The notes: generated from the letters alone by a model not told the origin. A stretch of DNA of 64,000 bases from Candidatus Harpocratesius repetitus (GCA_021498095.1 JAIZWK010000001.1:248001-312000), one strand, 5' to 3'; positions 7,448-18,060 are shown, counted from the first letter of the stretch. Numbers and translations are program-made.

Positions 7448-9619
7448 ATGAGTACAGTAAAATCAATCACAATTGTTTGTATCTTTATGATATCTATGTT
7501 TTCGGTCCCAATAACAGATTATACTCGTGCTACTGGTGATCCGAATTATGGAGATCAAATTGATACACCTCAAGAAGGAGAAGAACTAGCTTTTATCTTG
7601 GGGGATATGTTTTCGACTTTTAGAGAATTTGGTGCATCAGGAGAAATGTTTGCAGAAGTTTTTCAGCTGATGTTCTCAAATTTTGAGAATATGTCTAGTA
7701 CAGAATCAGATGTAAAAGGAATGTATGTGTTAAATGCATCTATTATCACAGATAAAAGTAGCACCACTATTGATTATGGAGAAAATGATGAATCAGTATA
7801 CTATCCGTGGGGAATATATAATCTTGAGAATGCTACAAATCCTGATGATCAAGATGAATCTCCATATTTTGTCTTAAAACGAAATGGAACTTTAACATAT
7901 AATACAACTGAAGGTGCTTCCCTTACATTTATAATTTGGGATGATGATGGGAGTTTCATTAAAGCTTTAGATAATGTTATCAATACTGTTAAAACATTCA
8001 TGGAAATTGAAAGTAAAATGGACTCAGGAGAAATTAATGATGAACAAGCCCAAGCTCAAGCAATTTCAGCTATGGTTGAAGCAATCACATATTTCTTGAT
8101 TCATATTAACGATATTATTACTGGTGATGAAGTAATTATCTTAAATATTATCGGATTTACTAATTATTATTCAAGTTTCAATGGAACTGTGGAAGGAACA
8201 TGGTATGTAACTGAAAATGGAGCACAAACAAATAATCGAACATTAAATGATGCATATCCTGATTGGCATAGTCAATATAATCATATTGCAAATTTATACC
8301 AAGATGATTATATGTTGTATTTGCTCAGTGAAGGTTATAATGAAACAAATGCAGATAGAGAATATACACAATTTTCATTTGATTTAATTGAACTTTGGTT
8401 AAAGGAATTCCAAGTTTCAATTGACGCTGAAGCGATATTAGGCGCAATTGCAGGAGAAGAAGGTCGCCAGTATTTCCATGAAAAAACAGCCACCGAAATC
8501 TTTCAAGAATTAAAATTAGAATTCTATATTTTCACCCATCATTTCCAAAATTATTACTTATTTGATGATCAGAAATTCAATTCACCGATTTATTCTGCAG
8601 AAGATCAGCAAAAAGCAAACAATGGAGTACCTGATGTGATTTGGGAGAATGTTACCGAATATGAAGGTGATATGGTTGAACGTGTTTCTGATACAGAAAT
8701 TGAGTATTATCTTTTATTTAAAAATGCAGCGGATTGGAAATTTGATGAACCGCAGTTTAATACTGATGAAGGTTCTGTCAATTGGGGAATTACCATTGAT
8801 GATTTAGATTTTCGAGTTTTACCTTTAGGTATGCAAGATGATCAAGTAAATTCTACCGTCGCTCCAATAGAAAATATGGATTTTCTAAAATTAGGATTTG
8901 AATTCAAACCTACTAAAAGAGAAAAAGTTGATACCTCAGGATTTGAATATGTTAATGCTAAAGGTGAAGTAACAATGGGATCAGCAAAAGTCAAATTACT
9001 TCAATCCTTTGGTCTTTGGAAACGAGATACTGATGGAAAACCTTTTACTCCTACTTTAAAAGATCACAGTTATCAATTAGCTACAGTCTTTTTAAGTACC
9101 ATTTTCCATTTCAAACTTTGGATTGAAAATCGGCAAATTACTGAAGGAGCCGAGCAACCAGCCCAAGCTCTTTTGAATGAAAGCAATTATAACCGCGAAA
9201 CTTCAAAAGTTAAAGTTGGAAATGCAGAAGGAAATCTTCCTTTAGCAGAAATTGACATTGCAGGTCCAGACTATGAAAAAACAACCCCTGATGATGTGAC
9301 AACAACACACCCTGCTAAGACAACAACAATTCCTACAGTATATGCAGAATGGGAAGGGAAAAACAGTGAAACATATACACAAGAAGATAATTCTACCGCC
9401 AGAATCAATTCTACGGTCAATTTTGATTTCTCACTGTTACTTTATGCAGTTTCTTATGATGCATTTTCTTCATCTGGTGATCAGATAATTCATGATCCAA
9501 CCTTCTCGATTTTCATCGTTTCTGAAAATCCAGGATTTTGGGCAGTAATATTGGTTGTAGGAAGTGTCTCATTAGTAGGTGTGGCTGCATTTTTGATTAC
9601 ACGCCGAAAAAATGCCTAA
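7448..9619 (+). CDS. large secreted surface protein with PGF-type C-terminus
   Basis: The 723-residue protein has an N-terminal hydrophobic signal (about 5-25). Its extracellular body is rich in acidic residues, Asn, Thr and Tyr, with many N-x-S/T sequons, and there is a Thr-rich stalk (TTTHPAKTTTIPT) before the last 100 residues. The C-terminus runs ENPGFWAVILVVGSVSLVG, then a membrane helix and the basic tail RRKNA. This PGF-helix-basic layout resembles archaeal sorting signals and recurs in two other surface proteins here. The body domain is not one I recognise. It may be an S-layer or adhesion protein; this is inference. Confidence 0.75.
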   Translation: MSTVKSITIVCIFMISMFSVPITDYTRATGDPNYGDQIDTPQEGEELAFILGDMFSTFREFGASGEMFAEVFQLMFSNFENMSSTESDVKGMYVLNASIITDKSSTTIDYGENDESVYYPWGIYNLENATNPDDQDESPYFVLKRNGTLTYNTTEGASLTFIIWDDDGSFIKALDNVINTVKTFMEIESKMDSGEINDEQAQAQAISAMVEAITYFLIHINDIITGDEVIILNIIGFTNYYSSFNGTVEGTWYVTENGAQTNNRTLNDAYPDWHSQYNHIANLYQDDYMLYLLSEGYNETNADREYTQFSFDLIELWLKEFQVSIDAEAILGAIAGEEGRQYFHEKTATEIFQELKLEFYIFTHHFQNYYLFDDQKFNSPIYSAEDQQKANNGVPDVIWENVTEYEGDMVERVSDTEIEYYLLFKNAADWKFDEPQFNTDEGSVNWGITIDDLDFRVLPLGMQDDQVNSTVAPIENMDFLKLGFEFKPTKREKVDTSGFEYVNAKGEVTMGSAKVKLLQSFGLWKRDTDGKPFTPTLKDHSYQLATVFLSTIFHFKLWIENRQITEGAEQPAQALLNESNYNRETSKVKVGNAEGNLPLAEIDIAGPDYEKTTPDDVTTTHPAKTTTIPTVYAEWEGKNSETYTQEDNSTARINSTVNFDFSLLLYAVSYDAFSSSGDQIIHDPTFSIFIVSENPGFWAVILVVGSVSLVGVAAFLITRRKNA

Positions 9620-9716
9620 TTTGTTGGTATTCGAGTAATTTTTTTTCTTTTTCTTTTTTTCATAGTTATCACCGAATTTATAGAAGAAGGAATATTATTT
9701 TTCTTGGTTAAGAAAT

Positions 9717-10106
9717 ATGTCAAAAATAGGTTCTTTTTCAGAACGAGAGCTTGGTGATAAATTGCAGAATGTTTCAATTGAAGAAATGCAGGAATTTCAT
9801 AAGAAACGTATGAAGAAATACCGCATTTTCACAATTCTAGCGGTTCTTTGGGCAGTTTTATGTTCAGTTTCCTTCTTTGTATTTCCTAATTATCGCCTGT
9901 ATACTGGTGTTGGAGCCATTGTCGGACTAATCTTTATTTCCTATACAAAATATGAACAAAACCGCTGGATTCGATTATTTGAGAATTTAGTTTACTTTAA
10001 AAACAAAAGAGAAAAAATCTACAAAGATGAAGAACAGAGAAAACATCCTTATACAGACAAATATCGGCGCGTATCGCTACAAAAAAAGAAGAATGAGAAA
10101 AAATAA
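9717..10106 (+). CDS. small membrane protein with two helices, unknown function
   Basis: This protein has 129 residues. The N-terminal 38 residues are soluble and helical, two membrane helices lie near 39-57 and 61-77, and a long, very basic C-terminal tail follows (ends KKKNEKK). Both ends are likely cytosolic. It lies about 100 bp after the surface protein on the same strand and could be cotranscribed. No family is recognised. Confidence 0.6.
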   Translation: MSKIGSFSERELGDKLQNVSIEEMQEFHKKRMKKYRIFTILAVLWAVLCSVSFFVFPNYRLYTGVGAIVGLIFISYTKYEQNRWIRLFENLVYFKNKREKIYKDEEQRKHPYTDKYRRVSLQKKKNEKK

Positions 10107-10124
10107 GGAAAATATCTTGAAAAA

Positions 10125-11183
10125 TTAATCTTTTTTAATTGCTTCTGTAATAACTTTTTGAATAATAGGAATACTCTCCTTAATATCTTCGGCACTTAAG
10201 CCATAATGAGTAACAAAACGCAGTCGTTGTCCTATATCATGTTGCAATATACCGTTTTTTTTCAAATCTTGAGATAATTTAACAGGATTGATGTTTGTAG
10301 GAACAGGAAACATAACAATATTTGTCTGAGGTGTATTTATGTTAAGGTTGGGTGATATTTCTTTTAATCCATTAGCCAACAATTGAGCATTTTGATGATC
10401 TTCTTGCAGTCGATTTATCCATTTTTCTTCAGTAGCAACTAATCCCATCGCAGCCAATATTCCAGCCTGACGCCAGCCTCCACCCAACATTTTTCTCACC
10501 TTACGAGCTTTATTAATAAATTCTTGAGAACCCGCAATAATCGATCCGACAGGACATGCCAGTCCCTTTGAAAGGCAAAATTGTACAGAATCAACATATT
10601 TGGTATATTCAGAAACTGGAATTCCAGATGATACAGAAGCATTAAAAATACGAGCACCATCAAGATGAACTTTTAATTTATTCTTATCTGCAAACTTTCG
10701 AGTTTTTTCAAATAATTCAACAGGAAGAACCACTCCGCCATGGTAATTATGAGTATTTTCCAAACAAATCATAGATGTTGGAACTTCATGCACATCATCT
10801 GCATAATGAATAAGAGATTGCAGATTTTTTGGACCAAATATCCCTTTGTCTGAAGGAAAAGTCCGCATAACTAATCCACCGATACGAGCTGCACCTCCAA
10901 CTTCCCATTTATAGATGTGCGCATTCTCTTCAATTAAAATTTCTTCGCCAGGATGAGTTTGAGTGAGGATTGATACTAGATTGCCTTGAGTGCCAGATGT
11001 AACAAAAAGAGCGGCTTCTTTTCCAACCAACTTAGCACATTTAGATTCTAACCTATTGATGGTAGGATCTTCAAGTTCAACATCATCGCCTAAATCTGCG
11101 TTGGTTAATTTTTTTACTGCTTCCCACATTGCAGGCGAAGGTTTTGTAACAGTATCAGATCGATAATCAAATATTCGGTGCAT
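10125..11183 (-). CDS. ltaE: low-specificity L-threonine aldolase
   Basis: This is a PLP-dependent fold-type I enzyme of 352 residues, the usual length. It cleaves L-threonine or L-allo-threonine to glycine and acetaldehyde. Family features seen are the N-terminal DYRSDTVTKPSPAM, GDDVELEDPT, VTSGTQGNL (phosphate-binding loop), HLDGARIFNA (173-182, with the PLP-contacting Asp) and FCLSKGLACPVGS with the Schiff-base lysine at 206. The C-terminal domain ends with RLRFVTHYGLS. The assignment is firm at family level; the stereochemical preference cannot be read. It converges tightly (about 18 bp) with the preceding membrane-protein gene. Confidence 0.92.
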   Translation of the reverse strand: MHRIFDYRSDTVTKPSPAMWEAVKKLTNADLGDDVELEDPTINRLESKCAKLVGKEAALFVTSGTQGNLVSILTQTHPGEEILIEENAHIYKWEVGGAARIGGLVMRTFPSDKGIFGPKNLQSLIHYADDVHEVPTSMICLENTHNYHGGVVLPVELFEKTRKFADKNKLKVHLDGARIFNASVSSGIPVSEYTKYVDSVQFCLSKGLACPVGSIIAGSQEFINKARKVRKMLGGGWRQAGILAAMGLVATEEKWINRLQEDHQNAQLLANGLKEISPNLNINTPQTNIVMFPVPTNINPVKLSQDLKKNGILQHDIGQRLRFVTHYGLSAEDIKESIPIIQKVITEAIKKD

Positions 11184-11475
11184 ATAGGAAGAAAAGGGAG
11201 AAAATTATTTGATTATTTCGCTTTCTAATTTCAATTTGATTTTTTTGGATCTTTTTCACAAATCTTTTAGTGCTGATAAGTTTCTTTCTAATATATACAA
11301 CATAAATGTACTACATTTTCTTTAATAATCCATTTTAGCAAAGCTATTAGACAAGTGCATAAAAAGAATAATTTTGTTCGAGAAACTTACTATTTCTTTC
11401 TAGACCATTAAAACAAGCAGTAAAATACATAAAAAAGGAAAAAATACAAATTAATAGAATAATAGTGGAGAAATG

Positions 11476-13266
11476 TTATTCTTGAGCCTTTTTGAACAAA
11501 GGATCTGCTTCTTGAAGTGTTCGGCGCATGATTTTTCCAACATTGCTTTTTGGAATTTCATCAATAATTTCCACATATTTAGGAGCTTTCCAATGCGTTA
11601 TGTTCTGCAGTGCCCATTCTCGAATTTCATCTGCTGTAATTGTACCCCGTGCTTCTGGTTTAAGTGCAACCCAAGCTTTTACAGCTTCACCAGTCTTTTC
11701 ATCGGGTAATCCTGCAACAGCCACTTCTAAAACTTTAGGATGCTCTCCTATTAAAGATTCTACTTCTTTTGGAAATACTGAATGTCCAGCCATTTTAATT
11801 AACTGTTTCTTTCGATCACGAATGGCAATACGTCCATGTTCATCCATAAAACCAATGTCACCAGTCAATAACCACTTTCGTCCACCCCATTCTCGAATAT
11901 GGGTAGCAGTTTGTTCAGGATTCCGCCAATATCCTTTCATAACTTGGGGACCGCAGCAACAAATTTCGCCAGTACCTTCTTCACCGACTTTATCGATTGG
12001 TCCTTTAGAGAAATCTTCAGCATCAAAAATCATCCAATCAGTCCCTGGTGCAGGTACTCCAATATAACCTGGTTCACGAATTCCATAGAAATTATTACAT
12101 GATACTACAGGACTTGCTTCTGATAAGCCATATCCTTCAGTAATCTTTGCACCTGTTTTTTCTTCAAATGGTTTACGAACATATTCATGTAGAGGTCCTG
12201 CTCCACTAATACATAATCGTAATTTACCAGATAATGGATATTTATCAAGTACTTCTTGGGGAAGTTGGGCAATGCGTTGGAAGAGAATTTCAGCCGCACA
12301 ATAAATAAATCCATTATAGTCTGGAAGTGTGGTAATTGTTTTAATCAAATCTTCTGTTGGTGGGGGTTTTGGAAAAAGCATCATCCATGCACCGCATGCA
12401 ATAGCTGTATTCATTACAGTAGTCATAGCAAAACTGTGATAAAGTGGAAGAACACCAACCATTCCAGTTTTATGCCCTAATCGAGGTAATGTACTACCTT
12501 CTGGTTTTTGATTGACCAAAATCTCTAAACATTGGATTGCATTAGCAACTACATTTTGATGAGAGAGATCAGCTGCTTTAGGAACTCCAGTAGTTCCCCC
12601 TGTCATAATCAATGTGGCACTATCCTTTTCTGGATCTATCTCTACTTTAGGAACATTTGGAGATGTTTTCAAAACATCTATAAACATTACTGCATTTTCG
12701 CGCTCAATTTTTGCAGATGGTATTTTTTTAAGCAGTTTTCCTAAGAATTTTTTAAATCCAGATAGACCAGTTGCTTGGTCTACTAAATTTGTGATGATTA
12801 TCTTTTCAAAGGAATATTGATCCTCTATTTTAGTGATATAGTGGAAGTAGAGTGCATCTAACGCCACTAAAACCTTCGGTCCACAGATTTTAAACTGATG
12901 TAATATTTCCAACGATTGATATGTTGGATTAATCCCAGTTGGTACGGCTCCAATTTTAGCTGCCCCATAAAAAGCAACCACATATTGAATACAATTCGGT
13001 AAATGGATAGCTACTACGTCTCCCTTCTTTATACCAATTGAATTTAAATAGGTCGCAAATCGATCAACCATATCTTTCAATTCTGCATAACTGACCCACG
13101 AATCTAAAAACCAAATTGCTGGATCATTGGGATATTTAGCCGCCGTCTCATCAAGCATCCGGCCCAAAGTAAGAGAATAATCATAATCCAATTGATGGGG
13201 CACACCTTTCGGCCAAAACTTACCATAAAAGGGCCGATCTTCACTAACTTCATATTTTAATGTCAT
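11476..13266 (-). CDS. AMP-forming acyl-CoA synthetase (long-chain fatty-acid CoA ligase type)
   Basis: This adenylate-forming enzyme activates a carboxylic acid to acyl-AMP and then the CoA thioester. The ATP-binding P-loop reads MTGGTTGVPKAA, against the usual TSGTTGxPKG. YGLSEASPV is the A5 motif, the hinge region carries LTGDIGFMDEHGRIAIRDRKKQLIK, and the catalytic lysine motif near the C-terminus is KSNVGKIMRR. An in-frame TTG lies five codons upstream (13281), but ATG 13266 begins the typical N-terminus and is preceded by GGTTGGGTG. Fatty-acid chain length is not predictable here. In an ether-lipid archaeon the role is probably catabolic or in syntrophic fatty-acid metabolism, which is inference. 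Confidence 0.88.
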   Translation of the reverse strand: MTLKYEVSEDRPFYGKFWPKGVPHQLDYDYSLTLGRMLDETAAKYPNDPAIWFLDSWVSYAELKDMVDRFATYLNSIGIKKGDVVAIHLPNCIQYVVAFYGAAKIGAVPTGINPTYQSLEILHQFKICGPKVLVALDALYFHYITKIEDQYSFEKIIITNLVDQATGLSGFKKFLGKLLKKIPSAKIERENAVMFIDVLKTSPNVPKVEIDPEKDSATLIMTGGTTGVPKAADLSHQNVVANAIQCLEILVNQKPEGSTLPRLGHKTGMVGVLPLYHSFAMTTVMNTAIACGAWMMLFPKPPPTEDLIKTITTLPDYNGFIYCAAEILFQRIAQLPQEVLDKYPLSGKLRLCISGAGPLHEYVRKPFEEKTGAKITEGYGLSEASPVVSCNNFYGIREPGYIGVPAPGTDWMIFDAEDFSKGPIDKVGEEGTGEICCCGPQVMKGYWRNPEQTATHIREWGGRKWLLTGDIGFMDEHGRIAIRDRKKQLIKMAGHSVFPKEVESLIGEHPKVLEVAVAGLPDEKTGEAVKAWVALKPEARGTITADEIREWALQNITHWKAPKYVEIIDEIPKSNVGKIMRRTLQEADPLFKKAQE

Positions 13267-13650
13267 CTTATTTACACCCAACCATATTTAGTTGATTTTA
13301 GTGCAATACATCGATTTTTGAATTTAGTTTTATTATATGGATTTTTCTGTATAAATTTTGAAACGAAATGATCCATTAATCCAAAGAAGAATAACCCTTG
13401 TTCTTCGTTTTTCACTAAATTCTAAAATACGATGAATTATTTCATCTTTCTCTTTGAAATTTATAAATGTTCATCTTTTGAAAGTATAAGCTCCTTTGTG
13501 ATCAATTACATCAGCTATCTGTCCACCTTAATTATTTTTAAACTCAATATAATTTACTCCAAATATAAAAGAGGATTACAAGAGCAAATTTCTATTAAAA
13601 AAAGCCACAATCTTGAAATTCTTTCCCCCGTTAGTAAAATGTGACTTTTT
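13267..13650. other. intergenic region between divergent genes
   Basis: This region holds the promoters of the acyl-CoA ligase (leftwards) and the ATP-grasp gene (rightwards). A 70-codon frame at 13432-13644 has low-complexity Ile/Ser/Phe composition and no ribosome-binding site, and I do not annotate it. No repeat or RNA gene was seen. Confidence 0.4.
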
Positions 13651-14853
13651 ATGATTATTTTAGAAGAACCTTATGTATCCGGTTTTCTACAAGATACGTT
13701 AAAAAGAATGCAAATTCCAGTACTTTACAATAATGCCGTACAAAATATGAATCTATCTCCTGAATTGAATTATTTTCCTCCTGAAAAATTTATTACCGAG
13801 TATAAAAACAAAGCAAATATTCCTTTATATAGTTCTTCCGAAAATGCACTAGATTGGATTATTAAGAATCTCGGCAGTGCTTCAAATCTTCATCATAGCA
13901 ACCTTTCTAGGCAAATCAAATTGTTCAAGGATAAATTTTTATTCCGTTCAATCATGCAAGCTCAATTCCCAAATTTTCATTTTACTAAAGTTGCATATTC
14001 AGAATTATTAAATTTTGATATTTCTTCTCTTTCTTTTCCAGTAATTATCAAACCAAATATCGGTTTTTTCAGTGTGGCTGTGTATCGCATAAATTCTGCA
14101 GACGAATGGAATTCGACAGTTTCTGCAATTATATCAGAAATGAAAAATCTCGAAGGTGTTTTTCCCTCTACAGTAGTTAATGCTGCGGAGTTTATTATTG
14201 AAGATGTAATAGAAGGTGACGAATTTGCTGTAGATGTGTATTTTGATCAGCATTCTCAACCTGTAATTTTGAATATTATGAAGCATATATTTGCCAACCC
14301 GAAAGATACTAGCGATCGTTTATATATTACTTCTAAAGAGATAATTGAATCCACACATGATTCTTTAAGTTCAATTCTTCAAGAAATCGGAAAACGTACC
14401 CAAATAAAATTATTTCCATTACATATTGAAGTTCGAATAAATAGTCAAGGTGATATTGGTATCATTGAAGCAAATCCAATGAGATTTGCAGGTCTTTGTG
14501 TAACTGATTTAGCATATTATGCTTATGGAAGTAATAATTATGAATTATTTTTTAAGCAACAAAAACCTGATTGGAAACATTTATTGAATGGAAAAGATGG
14601 AAAGATTTATGCAATGATTGTAGGAACACTCCCTCGGGATCTTCCTTTAGAGCATATTGAATATGTTGATTACCAGGCATTTTGCAGTAAATTATCTCAT
14701 GTACTTGAATGTCGAGAAATGGATGTTCATAAATTTCCATTATTTACCATAACTTTTGCAGAATTTGATAAATATGATAAATCCAGCATGGATGAAATGA
14801 ATTGGGCGCTTCATTCAGATTTTGGAGAATTTTTCATTTTAAAAAATAAGTAA
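13651..14853 (+). CDS. ATP-grasp domain enzyme, substrate unknown
   Basis: The 400-residue cytosolic protein has an N-terminal Rossmann-like part. An ATP-grasp fold follows: FPVIIKPNIGFFSVAVYRI (about 130-148, the lysine strand and flexible loop), EDVIEGDEFAVDVYFD (the adenine-contacting strand) and LHIEVRINSQGDIGIIEANP (the E..N Mg-binding signature). Such enzymes ligate a carboxylate to an amine or thiol through an acyl-phosphate. About 110 residues follow the grasp domain. No biosynthetic partner genes are adjacent, so the substrate is open; amino-acid or peptide ligases are typical. Confidence 0.8.
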   Translation: MIILEEPYVSGFLQDTLKRMQIPVLYNNAVQNMNLSPELNYFPPEKFITEYKNKANIPLYSSSENALDWIIKNLGSASNLHHSNLSRQIKLFKDKFLFRSIMQAQFPNFHFTKVAYSELLNFDISSLSFPVIIKPNIGFFSVAVYRINSADEWNSTVSAIISEMKNLEGVFPSTVVNAAEFIIEDVIEGDEFAVDVYFDQHSQPVILNIMKHIFANPKDTSDRLYITSKEIIESTHDSLSSILQEIGKRTQIKLFPLHIEVRINSQGDIGIIEANPMRFAGLCVTDLAYYAYGSNNYELFFKQQKPDWKHLLNGKDGKIYAMIVGTLPRDLPLEHIEYVDYQAFCSKLSHVLECREMDVHKFPLFTITFAEFDKYDKSSMDEMNWALHSDFGEFFILKNK

Positions 14854-15003
14854 AAGATTAGAATCAAGAGCAACAGAAATTAACATCAATTATGATTCTG
14901 ACAGCATCCTTGAGTACAAAATAAAGACATTTCATCCATTTAGTTAATATTCATTTGATTTAATAAAAAAAATGGATATTCTCCATTTTTTTATTCTTTT
15001 TCT

Positions 15004-15981
15004 CTATTCAATGTTTGGAATCTCAACTGGAATTCTTATCAGATGAACTTGCCGCTCTCGATGAACTGCCACTACATGACGACTAATTATAACAACTCCA
15101 ATGATATTTAGGAACAAACCAAACAAGGATAAAATTGTCATATGATATGTTGAATCAATTATTAAGTATAAAAGAACAGGGAATGAAAGATAAAATGTAT
15201 TGTAAAAGCTTATCATTAAAGGAGCCTTTGCGTCAAGAGAATAAGCCCATTGAGTAATAAAAAAGGAAAATGAGCCCATAAGTAAAGAAATAAGAAAGAT
15301 AATCCAACCCATCGTTGTTATTGGAAAGAAAGAAGAGACTTGAGATATTTGAGATACTCCATATTCTTGACTTATATCCTTCAATATAGGATCTAAAGAA
15401 CCCATTACACCACCAATTGCACCAAAAACGATACCAATTAATGCAGGTGTTCCAATTTTAGTTGAAATGAAGATCCCAACCAATGCAAAAAAGAAAAATA
15501 TGCAAATAACAATCCAAGCAGCATTATAGTTCAATTCATTGCTACGATAAGGTTTTAATATATTCTCTAATCCGATTAGAACCGTTCCAGCAAGAATAGC
15601 AGTTATTCCATAAAGCTGCAGCTTAGGAATATGATCATGCATTACTTTTTTCGAATAAATAAATAATACGAGCATTCCTAAAGGAAATACACTAGTAAAG
15701 TAAGGCGCACGACCATATCTTGTTGCAATGGTACCCCAAATAATAGGTGTTTGGTTTAAAATAACCCCAATCAAATAAATCCACATATAAATATGTGACT
15801 TTTTACTAAATAATCCCCGCATATCATGAGCAAAACTATAGGTATAACCTCTTTCTATAACACGATCTCGATTTTTTTTAAATAATCGAATTCCATGATC
15901 TTGCATTGCTTTGGATAAATGAATAGCAATAGAATTAATAACCCCATACAAAACAGTCAGCCAAGCTAGTGAACCGCTCAT
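15004..15981 (-). CDS. DMT/EamA-like multi-pass membrane transporter
   Basis: This 325-residue protein has about ten hydrophobic segments arranged as two five-helix halves. The first runs from SLAWLTVLYGVINSIAIHL to the pair VIPKLQ.../LAGTVLIGLENIL and the second from WIVICIFFFFALVGIFI to LNIIGVVIISRHV. This fits the drug/metabolite transporter superfamily, with glycine-rich helices and a short basic C-tail. The ATG at 15981 is preceded by AGGTGA. The substrate is unknown; NIPA-like or EamA-like permeases are the nearest idea. It stands alone, convergent with the ATP-grasp gene. Confidence 0.65.
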   Translation of the reverse strand: MSGSLAWLTVLYGVINSIAIHLSKAMQDHGIRLFKKNRDRVIERGYTYSFAHDMRGLFSKKSHIYMWIYLIGVILNQTPIIWGTIATRYGRAPYFTSVFPLGMLVLFIYSKKVMHDHIPKLQLYGITAILAGTVLIGLENILKPYRSNELNYNAAWIVICIFFFFALVGIFISTKIGTPALIGIVFGAIGGVMGSLDPILKDISQEYGVSQISQVSSFFPITTMGWIIFLISLLMGSFSFFITQWAYSLDAKAPLMISFYNTFYLSFPVLLYLIIDSTYHMTILSLFGLFLNIIGVVIISRHVVAVHRERQVHLIRIPVEIPNIE

Positions 15982-16795
15982 ACCCCACTATTTTCACCTA
16001 AGTATCTTTTAATATTTGAAAGTGATCTTTAAGGAAAAAAAAAAAATTTTTTTCGAATTTTCATGATATTTCATTTTATTCTATGATATTTTTGGATTTA
16101 TAATTTAATTATCGTAATAATTTGAATATTTCTTGAAATAAATAGAATTATTAATTTATATATCAAAATAATCGGTAGAAATCAAATATTTGATTAATAT
16201 GAATTTGGTCCAACAACACATATTATCGCTAAAAATATTACTCGGTTATATATTTTAATTTACCATTTGTAAAAATAAATTGAAAATTCCATAAAATTCA
16301 TATTTTTACCATAGAAATCATGAATTTTTACAGAATTATCAAGTATATCAACTTTTCGATTGTTGTAAAATTTTTTCTGATAAAATACTCGAGATCCTTG
16401 GACAGACGTATAAATTTTTTTAGGAATTTCATTTATCAAATATTTTTTTTCTGCTCTCTCCAAATATATAGAACTAAAAAGCCAAAATTGCAAAAATTTC
16501 CAATTCATAATATTATTAAAAACAACTCTATCTTTTCAAGCGGTTAAAAAATTATACAAGATAGAGATTATGCCAGTTGCATTATTTGAGGGAATTCCCA
16601 ACCACGGTATGCTCTAAAATAAAGTAATTCAAATAATTCGGCAACCACTTTAATTTAATTGAAAGAAATATAATTTATTCTCTTTTTTTTAATCCTTAAA
16701 AATCCCACAAAACAATTAAAAATACATGCGTTATTATATCAAATACTTAAAATAAACATAAAGATCTCTTTTTTTGAAATTATTGAAATTACTGT
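15982..16795. other. AT-rich intergenic stretch of ~0.8 kb, no supported gene
   Basis: Opposed short frames at 16260-16508 (minus) and 16320-16547 (plus) overlap each other, lack ribosome-binding sites and show no motif. The minus-strand frame has the slightly more protein-like composition. A short open run near 16570-16617 (MPVALFEGIPNHGML) is too small to assign. No repeat, tRNA or hairpin cluster was recognised. Confidence 0.4.
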
Positions 16796-17821
16796 TTGAT
16801 AGGAGGCGAAAAAAAAATATCATTTTCAACATCAACACCTGGTACACCTTCAAATGCTTATTACAGATTTGGAAAAGCGATGAAAAATTATGCTATTGCT
16901 CAATGGATATCTCTTGGTGCAGGTTTGCTTTATGTTGTATTTATTAATATATTTGCCGTTGTAAGTTTAAATTCAGATTTTTTTGACATATTGCCAAATG
17001 GGTATTATGGAATGGTTAATTCATATATTCTTTTCTCAATTATCATGATTGGTAGTTCATTACTCATGCTGGGAGTTGCAATTTTAGTATTTGTTCGTTA
17101 TATTCAATATTTAATGAGATTAAAAGAAGCTTGTAATGCATCCCAAAATCCAAAATTACTTGGTCATTATAAATATGAAATTAGAGTTCTAATCCTTAGT
17201 ATAATTTTTCCAGTTGTTGCAATTATAGCGTTATTTACTGCATTCTTTCCATTAACCACAAATATATCACTTATGATTCAACCCATCTATGTAACAGAAC
17301 CTGATATGATTCAAACAATGTATGGGTTTATGATTGGAATAATTATACTAATTCTATTATTAGTGGTGTTTGCGATTGTTATCTTTATTTTTAGAATACT
17401 GAGTGTTCTAAGACTTGATGAATGGGCTGAAGAATTGCAACTACAATCTCCTGTTTCTATGACAGCGATAAAGGAAGGTACTAATTTAATCAAGTGGGGT
17501 GTCATTATTGCAATAATTCCATTTTTGAGTTCATTTTCTACTATTGTTCTTTTAATTGGATATACAAAAGCTGGTAATGCTATTGCAAATACTTTTGCTG
17601 CACAAGATATTGCGATTGGTTCAGGACCAAGCTTTACATCCTATACAACACCATCCACACCCACTTTCGGAACAACATCTATGCCTAATGCAGGACAGAC
17701 ATACACCAGATCACCCCCTAGAACAAAACCTTTAGGAAGCAATCTTTGTCCATTCTGTGGGGCACCATTACCTTCAGAAGATGCTAAATTTTGCGGTACA
17801 TGTGGAAACGCAGTCAGATAG
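16796..17821 (+). CDS. multi-pass membrane protein with C-terminal zinc ribbon
   Basis: This protein has 341 residues with about five membrane segments (around 35-58, 75-100, 131-155, 179-206 and 235-258). A Ser/Thr/Pro-rich linker follows, and then a four-cysteine zinc ribbon at the C-terminus (CPFCG...CGTCG). This 'membrane plus zinc_ribbon' layout is common in archaea and of unknown function. The start is uncertain: the frame opens with TTG 16796, while a perfect AGGAGG (16801-16806) lies inside the first codons and is followed by an A-run without ATG. The true initiation may be at a non-ATG codon near 16817. Confidence 0.65.
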   Translation: MIGGEKKISFSTSTPGTPSNAYYRFGKAMKNYAIAQWISLGAGLLYVVFINIFAVVSLNSDFFDILPNGYYGMVNSYILFSIIMIGSSLLMLGVAILVFVRYIQYLMRLKEACNASQNPKLLGHYKYEIRVLILSIIFPVVAIIALFTAFFPLTTNISLMIQPIYVTEPDMIQTMYGFMIGIIILILLLVVFAIVIFIFRILSVLRLDEWAEELQLQSPVSMTAIKEGTNLIKWGVIIAIIPFLSSFSTIVLLIGYTKAGNAIANTFAAQDIAIGSGPSFTSYTTPSTPTFGTTSMPNAGQTYTRSPPRTKPLGSNLCPFCGAPLPSEDAKFCGTCGNAVR

Positions 17822-18060
17822 TTATATTTCCTTTTTTTTTACTCATTTTTCAATTAAAATTTTAAAAAAATAGTGAACATTATTATTTTTAACACTAACT
17901 AACTATTTATTATTAAATTTTATACCAAAATATGAATATTTTTTTTTACATGAATTCCCATAAAAATAATAAGGATGTAAATAACAATCTTTAAAATAAT
18001 ATTTCATAAATAAAAAAGTATAAAATAATACTCTATAATAAATTAGGAGCATTAACAAAA

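Noticed and set aside
11528..12067. 179-codon plus-strand frame inside the acyl-CoA ligase gene
   Set aside because: Complement of a gene with firm family motifs; composition is that of an antisense shadow.
13432..13644. 70-codon open frame upstream of the ATP-grasp gene
   Set aside because: Low-complexity hydrophobic peptide without a ribosome-binding site; it sits in a promoter gap.
16260..16547. Two opposed short frames in the 15982-16795 gap
   Set aside because: They overlap on opposite strands, neither has a start signal, and AT-rich DNA gives such frames by chance.
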